Shown: positions 1-6,691, counted from the stretch's first letter. The stretch is 7,154 nt of DNA from Ruminococcus flavefaciens (GCA_004556875.1 SFFP01000092.1:1-7154), one strand, 5' to 3'. Numbers and translations: made by a program. The notes: generated by a model from the sequence alone, not told the origin.

Positions 1-112
1 TAATGCCTCCTGCCAGTAAAACGAAATTACGGTACTCTTTTTTTGACAGCGCATAGGCTATCATGAAAACAGGCAGAAAGATGAAAATAAATTCCAGACT
101 GCTGAAGACCAA
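1..112 (-). CDS. MBOAT-family O-acyltransferase, N-terminal fragment (runs off left edge)
   Basis: The first 37 codons of a membrane-bound O-acyltransferase (AlgI/DltB-like) are present; the rest lies outside the window. Translation gives MVFSSLEFIFIFLPVF followed by MIAYALSKKEYRNF and VLLAGGI. This matches the usual start of bacterial MBOAT proteins: a short MVFSS lead, a first hydrophobic helix ending in LPVF, then a basic loop with YRN before the second helix. Family members move acyl (often acetyl) groups to extracellular polysaccharides or teichoic acids. I chose TTG at 112 because it gives this canonical start and has a GGGTGG Shine-Dalgarno-like sequence five bases upstream. An in-frame GTG at 121 would add three residues, and an in-frame TGA at 134-136 rules out anything longer. 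Substrate cannot be judged from this fragment. Confidence 0.8.
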   Translation of the reverse strand, partial: MVFSSLEFIFIFLPVFMIAYALSKKEYRNFVLLAGGI

Positions 113-210
113 ATATACCACCCTTTTGTAAAATCATTTGCTTATTTTTCGTGGCTTTGTTTAGCTTGATAATCTTCGAAAAATAGCAATATTTAAACTC
201 ATACATTTCT

Positions 211-239
211 ATTCTACACGTTATTTTTTTAAAAGTCAA
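211..239 (-). promoter_or_regulatory. Promoter for the MBOAT gene
   Basis: On the minus strand, TTGACT (234-239) is separated by exactly 17 bases from TAGAAT (211-216), a near-consensus vegetative promoter. Transcription would begin near 204 and leave a leader of about 90 bases before the TTG start at 112. I saw no clear riboswitch or terminator fold in that leader. The rest of the 113-371 gap is AT-rich and otherwise holds only the terminator of the transporter gene. Confidence 0.72.
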
Positions 240-327
240 TAGCTTTGGAATAATGTAGCAATTTGCAGTAAATATAGGAATATGTGTATAATTTTTTGCA
301 TTTTCTGACAATATGAAAAGTGAACGT

Positions 328-367
328 TTTATAAAGAAAGCTCCCTGCTCTTATGAACAGGGAGCTT
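328..367 (-). terminator. Intrinsic terminator of the transporter gene
   Basis: A perfect 10-bp inverted repeat (338-347 with 358-367, arms AAGCTCCCTG/CAGGGAGCTT) encloses a 10-base loop. Read on the minus strand it is followed by TTTCTTTAT. It begins four bases after the transporter stop codon, the expected position for a Rho-independent terminator, and separates that gene from the MBOAT promoter. Confidence 0.88.
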
Positions 368-371
368 GATA

Positions 372-1775
372 TCATATTTCGGTTACAAAAGGCGTAATGA
401 GTATCATTATCATACAAACAGGGCAGATGCACTTTATCATCACGTTGTAGAGGAGCTTTGAGCGGAAACGCTTTTCGGCGAGCATTACCTCTTCCTCTAC
501 ATATTTTGTCTTTACCACATATCCGATGAGGATACAGGTGAGGAAAGCGAGTACAGGCATCATGATATTGTTTGTGATAAAGTCGAAGAAGTCGAGTATC
601 TGCATACCGAATAAGGTGATATCAGACCATACACTGTAGCCGAGTACAGAGAGCATACCAAGCAGGAATGTTACTGCGATAACTATGATACAGCTCTTTG
701 TACGGCTTAATCTGAACTTTTCGATGACTACTGCCGTAACAGTTTCCATAAGTGAGATAGAGGAGGTTAGTGCGGCAAGTGCAACGAGTATGAAGAACGC
801 CGCTCCGATGACCTGTCCTGCAGGCATATCAGCAAATACCTTTGGGAGAGTATCGAACATAAGTCCGGGACCTGCGTTGATAGCAGAGCTGTCGCCGTTT
901 GAGAAGATAAATACAGCAGGAACGATTATCATACCTGCAAGGAATGCGACTAAAGTATCGAATATCTCTATCTGGCGTACAGAGCTTTCAATAGAGTCCT
1001 CCTTACGCATATATGAGCCGTATGTTACCATTATACCCATAGCTATGGACATTGAGTAAAAGAGCTGTCCGCAGGCTGCGGCAATGGTGCGCAGGAATTT
1101 TGAAGCAGTAAAGTCCGTGAAATCGGGGAGCAGGTAGTATTTAAGTCCGCTTCCTGCACCGTCAAGTGTAAGTGTATACACGGATATTCCTATGATAAGT
1201 ATGAGAAGCACAGGCATGAGAAACTTGCTTACCTTTTCGATACCCTTTTCAACACCGAGAAATACTACAACTGAGGTAAGAAGCAGGAATATGATGAAGA
1301 ATATGGTGGGCTGTGAGAAGAGTCCGATAAAATGCCCGAAAAATCCGGTTTTATCTCCCGAAGCCGTGACGTATTCCGCTGTTGAAGCCTTTGCGCCGCC
1401 GCCTGTTACGAATACCGACATATATTTCAGTACCCAGCCGCCTATAACGCAGTAATAGGGTAGGATAAGCGCAGGTATGACTGCCGCAAGCAGTCCGAGA
1501 AGTGAAAAGCGCTTGTCCACAGCCTTGTATGCTCCGATAACGCTTTTGCCTGTTTTTCTGCCGATAGCGATCTCGGTGAGCATGAGTGCAAAGCCGAAGG
1601 TTATTGCGAAGATCAGATAGACCAGCAGGAAAATTCCGCCGCCGTATTTTGCTGCGAGGTATGGAAAACGCCATATATTGCCCAGTCCGACTGCTGAGCC
1701 TGCCGCCGCAAGAACAAACCCTATCTTAGAGCCGAATCCGCCTCTTTCGGCAGTTGACTTGTTTTCAGTTTTCAT
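372..1775 (-). CDS. Sodium-dependent amino acid transporter, NSS/SNF family
   Basis: This 467-residue integral membrane protein belongs to the neurotransmitter:sodium symporter family (LeuT fold), whose bacterial members use the sodium gradient to import amino acids. The family hallmark GSAVGLGNIWRFPYL sits at residues 26-40, the unwound first helix that binds sodium and substrate. The helix-6 segment around FYSMSIAMGIMVTYGSYM (239-256) and the helix-8 segment ALTSSISLMETVTA (335-348) are also typical. I count about 11 membrane helices; the protein ends right after helix 11 (about 445-463), as in Tyt1- and MhsT-type bacterial members and unlike 12-helix LeuT. The start ATG has AAAGGA ten bases upstream. 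The gene is a single-gene unit with its own promoter and terminator. Substrate is not determinable here; aromatic or branched amino acids are plausible only by family analogy. Confidence 0.95.
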   Translation of the reverse strand: MKTENKSTAERGGFGSKIGFVLAAAGSAVGLGNIWRFPYLAAKYGGGIFLLVYLIFAITFGFALMLTEIAIGRKTGKSVIGAYKAVDKRFSLLGLLAAVIPALILPYYCVIGGWVLKYMSVFVTGGGAKASTAEYVTASGDKTGFFGHFIGLFSQPTIFFIIFLLLTSVVVFLGVEKGIEKVSKFLMPVLLILIIGISVYTLTLDGAGSGLKYYLLPDFTDFTASKFLRTIAAACGQLFYSMSIAMGIMVTYGSYMRKEDSIESSVRQIEIFDTLVAFLAGMIIVPAVFIFSNGDSSAINAGPGLMFDTLPKVFADMPAGQVIGAAFFILVALAALTSSISLMETVTAVVIEKFRLSRTKSCIIVIAVTFLLGMLSVLGYSVWSDITLFGMQILDFFDFITNNIMMPVLAFLTCILIGYVVKTKYVEEEVMLAEKRFRSKLLYNVMIKCICPVCMIMILITPFVTEI

Positions 1776-1826
1776 ATAAACACTGTCCTTTCAGTTTGTC
1801 TATTGTAATTATGCAATACAAAAGTA

Positions 1827-1855
1827 ATTATAACATTATATTAAGAAAAAATCAA
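1827..1855 (-). promoter_or_regulatory. Promoter for the NSS transporter gene
   Basis: On the minus strand TTGATT (1850-1855) lies 17 bases from TATAAT (1827-1832), and TGT directly before the -10 box makes an extended -10. A second TATAAT overlaps just upstream. The start point would be near 1820, giving a leader of about 45 bases. An imperfect dyad, TATTG-N8-CAATA (1801-1818), covers the first transcribed bases and could be an operator, but this is unproven. Confidence 0.7.
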
Positions 1856-1859
1856 TATC

Positions 1860-1886
1860 AAGCCGTGCAAAAAATATGTCCGGCTT
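1860..1886. repeat. Short inverted repeat upstream of the transporter promoter
   Basis: AAGCCG (1860-1865) and CGGCTT (1881-1886) form a 6-bp inverted repeat with a 15-base spacer, just upstream of the -35 box of the transporter promoter. It lacks an adjacent uninterrupted T tract, so it is a weak terminator candidate; a regulator site or chance are alternatives. Confidence 0.3.
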
Positions 1887-1900
1887 AACAGCCGCCGCCC

Positions 1901-1932
1901 AAAACAAAAAGGAACGGCAGAGCGCCGTTCCT
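1901..1932 (-). terminator. Intrinsic terminator after folD
   Basis: A perfect 9-bp inverted repeat (1910-1918 AGGAACGGC with 1924-1932 GCCGTTCCT) has a 5-base loop. Read on the minus strand it runs into TTTTTGTTTT. It lies 27 bases after the folD stop codon and would end the ymfF-ymfH-lgt-folD transcript. Confidence 0.92.
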
Positions 1933-1933
1933 G

Positions 1934-1964
1934 ACTGATCACTACTTTCTACTCACTGATCACT
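1934..1964. repeat. Direct repeat ACTGATCACT x2 over the folD stop
   Basis: The 10-mer ACTGATCACT occurs at 1934-1943 and again at 1955-1964, a 21-base period. Each copy has a TGATCA palindromic core. The second copy overlaps the folD stop codon, and the first lies between it and the terminator. No function is assigned. Confidence 0.55.
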
Positions 1965-2817
1965 CGATACCTGCCTGCTGTTTTGCAGCTGTAAGGGTAT
2001 TCTTCATAAGCATTGCAATTGTCATAGGACCAACTCCGCCCGGAACAGGTGTTATGTATGAAGCCTTCTTTTCAGCAGACTCAAACTCAACATCTCCGCA
2101 GAGCTTGCCGTTTTCAAGACGGTTCATGCCGACATCTATTACTACAGCGCCTTCCTTTATCATGTCGCCTGTAACGAAGTTAGCGCGTCCGATAGCAACT
2201 ACGAGGATATCAGCGCCGAGGCAGATCTCCTTGAGGTTCTTTGTCTTTGAGTGGCAGATAGTAACAGTGCCGTTCTTCTGGAGAAGGAGCATAGCCTGAG
2301 GCTTGCCGACGATATTGCTTCTTCCGATGACTACACACTGCTTGCCTGTGATATCAGTGCCTGTGCTTTCGATAAGACGCATAACACCGGCAGGGGTGCA
2401 AGGGAGGAATGAATATTCGCCTATCATTATCTTACCTACATTGATAGGGTGGAAAGCGTCAACATCCTTGTCAGGGGAAATAGCGTTGATAACAGCCTTT
2501 TCGTCGATATGCTTTGGAAGTGGGAGCTGAACGAGTATGCCGTTCACTCTGTCGTCGCGGTTGAGTACATTTACAAGGTCAAGGAGCTGTTCCTGAGTTG
2601 TTGACTCGTCGAGTGCATACTCATATGACTGGAAGCCTACAGCCTCGCAAGCCTTTTTCTTGTTGTTGACGTAAACTCTTGAAGCAGGATCGTTTCCCAC
2701 GATAACTACTGCAAGACCTACCTTGAGACCTTTTTCTTCTCTGAGCTTAGCTGTTTCTTCTGCTACCTCAGCTTTTACTGCTGCGGAAACTGCTTTTCCG
2801 TCGATTAACTGTGCCAT
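1960..2817 (-). CDS. folD: Bifunctional methylenetetrahydrofolate dehydrogenase / methenyltetrahydrofolate cyclohydrolase FolD
   Basis: FolD is a cytosolic enzyme that oxidises 5,10-methylene-tetrahydrofolate to 5,10-methenyl-tetrahydrofolate with NAD(P)+, then hydrolyses it to 10-formyl-tetrahydrofolate for purine and formyl-Met synthesis. The 285-residue length is normal. The N-terminal catalytic domain shows SRVYVNNKKKACEAVG, with Tyr49 and Lys53 at the active-site positions, QLPLP with Gln97, and KDVDAFHPINVG with Asp120. The Rossmann dinucleotide domain carries VIGRSNIVGKP (163-173), and the closing signature PVPGGVGPMT is at 257-266. All key residues are present. The ATG directly follows the lgt stop (TAAATG), and its AAGGAGG ribosome binding site is formed by the last codons of lgt, so translational coupling is likely. 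It is the last gene of the operon. Confidence 0.98.
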   Translation of the reverse strand: MAQLIDGKAVSAAVKAEVAEETAKLREEKGLKVGLAVVIVGNDPASRVYVNNKKKACEAVGFQSYEYALDESTTQEQLLDLVNVLNRDDRVNGILVQLPLPKHIDEKAVINAISPDKDVDAFHPINVGKIMIGEYSFLPCTPAGVMRLIESTGTDITGKQCVVIGRSNIVGKPQAMLLLQKNGTVTICHSKTKNLKEICLGADILVVAIGRANFVTGDMIKEGAVVIDVGMNRLENGKLCGDVEFESAEKKASYITPVPGGVGPMTIAMLMKNTLTAAKQQAGIE

Positions 2818-4020
2818 TTAATTTTCCTCCTTATTTTCATCGGACTTTTCGTCCTCGTTGGCATTCTCTGATTTAACTGCTGGTTCAGCAGGTGAATTAT
2901 CCTCATCATCGTCCTCGTCATTATCTTTGCCGAGGATAGAATCTTCATCGTCAAGATCGTCGTCATCATCGAGTTCGCTCTCATCGAAATCATCGTCATC
3001 ATCATTGAAGATATCGAGGTCATCATCGTCCTCTTCGTGACTTCCTGTTTTAGCGTCCTCACCCTTGATACCCATGCGATTTCTGCGTGATTCCTCAATG
3101 AGCTTGTGGGACTCTTCTGTGCTTGCATAGAGTACGAAGCTTTCGGGATCGCGTTTTCTCTTTGCGAATAATATTATCTGAAGTATTACGGAAACAATGA
3201 ATATTACAGCCGAAAGCGCCTGTGATACGCGGATATTTCCGAGCATAAGGCTGTCTGTGCGGAGCCCCTCAATGAAAAATCTCTCAGCGCCGTACCATGC
3301 AAGGTACATGAGGAATATCTGTCCGTCGTATTTTCTGCGCTTAGACCAGAATGCAAGAATGACAAATCCAAGCAGACACCATACGGATTCGTAGAGGAAG
3401 CATGGGTGAACAGGCTTTTCCCAAAGCATATTTACACCTTCCTGATACAGATCTCCGCCTATCTGCATACTGTCACTGATAGAACGCTGTATAGTACCGC
3501 CTGTCATTCCGAGAAATGAGTCGGTGTTAGTGCCGAAGGCTTCCTGATTTATGAAGTTGCCCCAGCGTCCGATGCCCTGTCCGATAAGGAAACCGAGCAC
3601 TGTCACATCAAGCATGGGGAGTATCTTTACTTTACGCACCTTACAGATTATAAGTCCCACCAGTATAGCACCTATGAGACCGCCATAAATGGCAAGACCG
3701 CCGTTTCGGGTATTGATAATGGCTTTCCAGTCCCATTTGTATTCGTCCCAGCGCATGAGAACGTAGTAAATACGCGCTCCGACGATACCGCCGAGAACAC
3801 CGCCGATCACAACATCGAGAGTTCTGTCGGAGTCGAGACCAAAGCGCTTCATCTTTGGCAGGCAGTATACAAGTGCAAGGATAAGACCTAAGGTTATGAT
3901 AATTCCGTACCACTGTATCTGTATTCCGAATACGGTGAAAGCAGTAGGGTCAATGTGGAATTTCCAGCCAAGTTCAGGGAATTGTATTTCGTTTGGGTCT
4001 AAGAGTGTTTCTGTTGTCAT
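2818..4020 (-). CDS. lgt: Prolipoprotein diacylglyceryl transferase Lgt with long acidic C-terminal tail
   Basis: Lgt is a membrane enzyme that transfers diacylglycerol from phosphatidylglycerol to the lipobox cysteine of prelipoproteins, the first step of lipoprotein maturation. I use the ATG at 4020 (400 residues), which has AAAGGAG ten bases upstream; the ATG at 4047 lacks a ribosome binding site and its reading would translate that AGGAG. The Lgt signature GIGRWGNFINQEAFG contains Arg152, Asn155, Glu160 and Gly163. HPCFLYE and RFFIEGLRTDSL (Arg247, Glu251) are also present. The usual HGG motif reads YGG (Tyr112), a substitution I believe is common in clostridial Lgt. The enzyme core ends near residue 290; about 110 extra residues follow, of which 328-376 are 32/49 Asp or Glu. 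This tail, predicted cytoplasmic and disordered, is beyond the usual 260-300 residue family length. No terminator or strong promoter separates lgt from ymfH. Confidence 0.96.
   Translation of the reverse strand: MTTETLLDPNEIQFPELGWKFHIDPTAFTVFGIQIQWYGIIITLGLILALVYCLPKMKRFGLDSDRTLDVVIGGVLGGIVGARIYYVLMRWDEYKWDWKAIINTRNGGLAIYGGLIGAILVGLIICKVRKVKILPMLDVTVLGFLIGQGIGRWGNFINQEAFGTNTDSFLGMTGGTIQRSISDSMQIGGDLYQEGVNMLWEKPVHPCFLYESVWCLLGFVILAFWSKRRKYDGQIFLMYLAWYGAERFFIEGLRTDSLMLGNIRVSQALSAVIFIVSVILQIILFAKRKRDPESFVLYASTEESHKLIEESRRNRMGIKGEDAKTGSHEEDDDDLDIFNDDDDDFDESELDDDDDLDDEDSILGKDNDEDDDEDNSPAEPAVKSENANEDEKSDENKEEN
2893..3039. repeat. GAT/GAC-rich triplet low-complexity tract inside lgt
   Basis: This stretch is dominated by ATC/GTC/TCA triplets on the plus strand, that is GAT/GAC/GAA codons on the coding strand, encoding several runs of four or five Asp in a row. 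The repeat is imperfect, with both Asp codons mixed, so it is not a pure microsatellite, but it could change length in frame by slippage. Confidence 0.75.
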
Positions 4021-4111
4021 TAATGTTATGCTCCTTTCATTAAGCATATCTTATTTTTCCGTATTTATTTAAAATATGATATTATTGCATCAATAATTTC
4101 AGCCACCTTTT

Positions 4112-5392
4112 TTATACCTCCTTTTCTATTACAGACATTACGCTTCTGTCAGGGATAAGCTCTCTGCGCATGAAGTCAATAACGTCACTGCTTGTCATAT
4201 CGGAAAGGACCTGTATAGCGTCATATGGTCCTACATCTTCCATGTGGGAATTAAGCATCAGGTTAGCCACAGCTTCAACGTTGTTTAGCTCACGCACCAG
4301 ATTTCCGTATGATGATTTCTTTATTCTCTGGAAGTCTTTTTCGTTGATGCCCTCATTCAAAAGGCGCTCTATTTCAGCAAATAAAGCTTCTTTTATGACC
4401 TCGGGCTTGTCGGACTCTCCCGAAAATATCACAGTAAAATAGCTGTCGCCGTAGAATACCTCTCCGCCGAATGTTGAGTTTATAACTTCTTCCTTCAGAA
4501 GTTTTTCACACATAGGCAGTGCAGGGTCTGTGAGCAGGGAAGTAGCTGTAGAAGCTGCAGCGATGTCTTTAAGGCGTTCAAGTCCCTGTTTTGCTGTGCA
4601 CTTGTATCCGAAATTGAAAATAGAAGCACCAACAGGCTGTTTTTCGCGTATTTCAGACTGAACTATCTCGTCAGGCTCGTCAGGAAATACCGATTCGAGA
4701 CCTTTGTCAGTGCATGGACGCAAACATTCATCGCATATTTCAAGCACCTTGTCCGCACTGATATTTCCTGCAATGGACAGCACCATATTGTTAAGGTTAT
4801 AGAAAGTGTCATAACACTTGTAAAGCAGGTCGGCATCTATATGAGAGATGCTTTCAACAGTGCCTGCGATATCGATCTTAACAGGGTGAGAGTGATACAT
4901 ACCTCTCAGCATATTGAAGAAAACGCGCCATTCGGGGTTATCGTTGGTCATTTTTATCTCCTGACCGATTATTCCCATTTCCTTGTCCACGTTTTCCTTT
5001 GTGAAGTACGGCTTCTGTACGAAATCAAGCAGTATTCTCAGATTTTCTTCGTAATTCTTTGAACAGCTGAAAAGGTAACAGGTCTTATCGAAAGTTGTAA
5101 AGGCGTTTCCCGAAGCGCCTGTTCTGGCGTAAAGTTCAAAAACTCCGCAGTCCTCATTCTCAAAGAGCTTGTGCTCAAGGAAATGGGCGATCCCCTCAGG
5201 GACTGTGGTATAATCCTTGTCTGCGGCTGTTTTGAACATGGTATTCACAGAGCCGTATTTAGTTCCGAAAAGAGCTTCGATACTGCTGAAGCCTTTCATT
5301 TCGCAGATGTATATATCAAGTCCGCTTTTGTGCTTTACGTGTATACAGCTGTCGCCTGTACGTGAACTCGTAAGGACTTCTTTCTTTGTCAT
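4112..5392 (-). CDS. ymfH: M16-family zinc peptidase, YmfH-like catalytic subunit
   Basis: This 426-residue protein belongs to the M16 (pitrilysin/insulinase) peptidases. The inverted zinc motif HFLEH is at residues 70-74 (His70, Glu73, His74), and the expected third ligand is Glu145 in GQEIKMTNDNPEW. Further family features are GASGNAFTTFDKTCYLFSC (92-110) and a C-terminal non-catalytic M16 domain from about residue 200. There is no signal peptide, so it is likely cytosolic. Its ATG overlaps the stop of the preceding M16 gene (ATGA), with AAGGAGG seven bases upstream, implying tight coupling and probable heterodimer formation. The pair resembles B. subtilis YmfF/YmfH, which have been linked genetically to 5-aminopentanol modification of elongation factor P; the biochemical role is not established. 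No EF-P gene or other modification gene is nearby. The gene symbol rests on family and arrangement. Confidence 0.87.
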   Translation of the reverse strand: MTKKEVLTSSRTGDSCIHVKHKSGLDIYICEMKGFSSIEALFGTKYGSVNTMFKTAADKDYTTVPEGIAHFLEHKLFENEDCGVFELYARTGASGNAFTTFDKTCYLFSCSKNYEENLRILLDFVQKPYFTKENVDKEMGIIGQEIKMTNDNPEWRVFFNMLRGMYHSHPVKIDIAGTVESISHIDADLLYKCYDTFYNLNNMVLSIAGNISADKVLEICDECLRPCTDKGLESVFPDEPDEIVQSEIREKQPVGASIFNFGYKCTAKQGLERLKDIAAASTATSLLTDPALPMCEKLLKEEVINSTFGGEVFYGDSYFTVIFSGESDKPEVIKEALFAEIERLLNEGINEKDFQRIKKSSYGNLVRELNNVEAVANLMLNSHMEDVGPYDAIQVLSDMTSSDVIDFMRRELIPDRSVMSVIEKEV

Positions 5393-6654
5393 TCATTTCC
5401 CTCCTTATCGAGCATGAGATAAACAGTATCCAGCTTCAGCGAATTTGCTGCCTTTATTATGCGTTCTTTGGTAACATTCCGGAATTCTTTGAAGTGTTCC
5501 TCAGGAGTCATAAGCTTTCCGTCGCTGAAGCATTCAAAGAACCAGCCTATATAAGATGAAGGAGTGTCGCCTATCTGTAAAATGGCGTTATCAAGAGCCA
5601 TAAGCGAATTTTCTATCTCTTCGTCGGTGATATTGCCTTTTTTTATCTCTTCGAGCTGAGCGGTTATCTCGCCGCGAGCTTTGTCGATATTGCCGCGCTC
5701 AACGCCGCTGTCGACAAAGAATGTTCCCTTCGCCGATATTGATGTGCTTGTACAGTAATAGCACAGACTGAGCTTTTCCCTGACATTGAGGAAAAGCTTT
5801 GAAAACGGCATTTCGCCGTAGATTATACTAAGCATTTTCAGTGCATATCTGTCATCTGAATCAGTTTTGTAAGCCATTACCATTTTGCACTGATTTACGT
5901 CGAATTCCTCAGAAGCTTCTGCAACTTCTGATTTTAGAGGACTGTGATTGCGGATACTTAAAGTTTTAGGCGCTCTGACAATATTTTTGAAGCTTGCGCT
6001 GAACATTTCCGCAAACGAGTCGTCTTCCTGAGGGGAAACATAATATATCTCGATCTGAGCAGTTTTCAGAAGCTCACAGTAAGCGCGGTATGCGTCCTCG
6101 GCAGAAGCAGAAACAGCGGCTTCACGGCTTCCGTAGCCTGTACATTCGGCAGGTTCGCCGCGAAAAGCTATCTTAGAAGCCCTGGAAATGGCGTAGCTGC
6201 GCTTTTGATTAAGCTCTCCGTCAATTCTGTCGATAAGGTCTTTTTTCACCATGGCAAAGGAATCGCTGTCAAAAGCGTTTCCGCACACATTCGGCTCAAA
6301 AAGGCAATCGTGTACTACCTGCCTCATCTCACCGTTTATGTCTTCGTTGTCGATGGCGTATTTATTGTCGAGCCATGAGGCTCTCAATCCGAGTATCTGT
6401 GCATCACCTTTTTTTCTTGCAACAGACCCAAGTCCTGCACCGTAAAGCTCAGAAAGCTTTTCACACAGCTGTGCATAGGTATTGTATCTCTTGTTTGAAA
6501 CGGTGAGGATACTCGTGCCGAGATTATTTACGGCAGCGGTCTTATCACTAAGCTCTGTCAGAAAATACACTGCGAGAGAACGGGTGTTGAATTTATTGTC
6601 GATTATAGTAGTAAATCCGATATTATTACCCAGTTCTGACCGTTTATATATCAT
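5389..6654 (-). CDS. ymfF: M16-family peptidase-like protein without zinc site, YmfF-like partner subunit
   Basis: This 421-residue M16-fold protein lacks any HxxEH motif in its N-terminal domain, so it is probably not a peptidase by itself. Its C-terminal half keeps the M16 substrate-binding pattern LFLNVREKLSLCYYCTS (287-303, with Arg292 and Tyr299), typical of the non-catalytic partner in M16B heterodimers. It is followed with a four-base overlap by the HxxEH-bearing gene, the order seen for B. subtilis ymfF-ymfH. The ATG at 6654 has GGAG ten bases upstream and follows a promoter closely, making this the first gene of the operon. No signal peptide or membrane helix is visible. The EF-P 5-aminopentanol link is by analogy with B. 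subtilis; another peptide-processing role remains possible. Confidence 0.83.
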   Translation of the reverse strand: MIYKRSELGNNIGFTTIIDNKFNTRSLAVYFLTELSDKTAAVNNLGTSILTVSNKRYNTYAQLCEKLSELYGAGLGSVARKKGDAQILGLRASWLDNKYAIDNEDINGEMRQVVHDCLFEPNVCGNAFDSDSFAMVKKDLIDRIDGELNQKRSYAISRASKIAFRGEPAECTGYGSREAAVSASAEDAYRAYCELLKTAQIEIYYVSPQEDDSFAEMFSASFKNIVRAPKTLSIRNHSPLKSEVAEASEEFDVNQCKMVMAYKTDSDDRYALKMLSIIYGEMPFSKLFLNVREKLSLCYYCTSTSISAKGTFFVDSGVERGNIDKARGEITAQLEEIKKGNITDEEIENSLMALDNAILQIGDTPSSYIGWFFECFSDGKLMTPEEHFKEFRNVTKERIIKAANSLKLDTVYLMLDKEGNE

Positions 6655-6691
6655 TAAGCTTACACTCCAATCATAAAAAGCTATACACTAT

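Noticed and set aside
27..311. 94-codon minus-strand open frame at the left edge
   Set aside because: It has no recognisable family features, covers the MBOAT promoter, and reads across the MBOAT start in another frame; the MBOAT frame is far more convincing.
229..432. 67-codon minus-strand open frame
   Set aside because: It runs through the transporter terminator and the 3' end of the transporter gene in another frame, with no ribosome binding site noted.
2893..3039. Possible CRISPR or tandem repeat array
   Set aside because: There are no spaced identical repeat units; the periodicity is a three-base coding low-complexity pattern.
2858..3040. Ser-rich plus-strand open frame
   Set aside because: It is the complement of the Asp-codon tract in lgt; low complexity explains the lack of stops.
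2805..3128. 107-codon minus-strand frame rich in Met, Thr and Ile
   Set aside because: It is a frame-shifted reading of the same triplet tract and overlaps the confident lgt and folD frames.
4021..4047. Upstream ATG giving a nine-residue longer Lgt
   Set aside because: No Shine-Dalgarno precedes it, and the AAAGGAG that serves ATG 4020 would fall inside the coding region.
5394..5396. Alternative ATG four bases before the ymfH start
   Set aside because: It is in a different frame; the ATG at 5392 is in frame with the M16 protein and seven bases from AAGGAGG.
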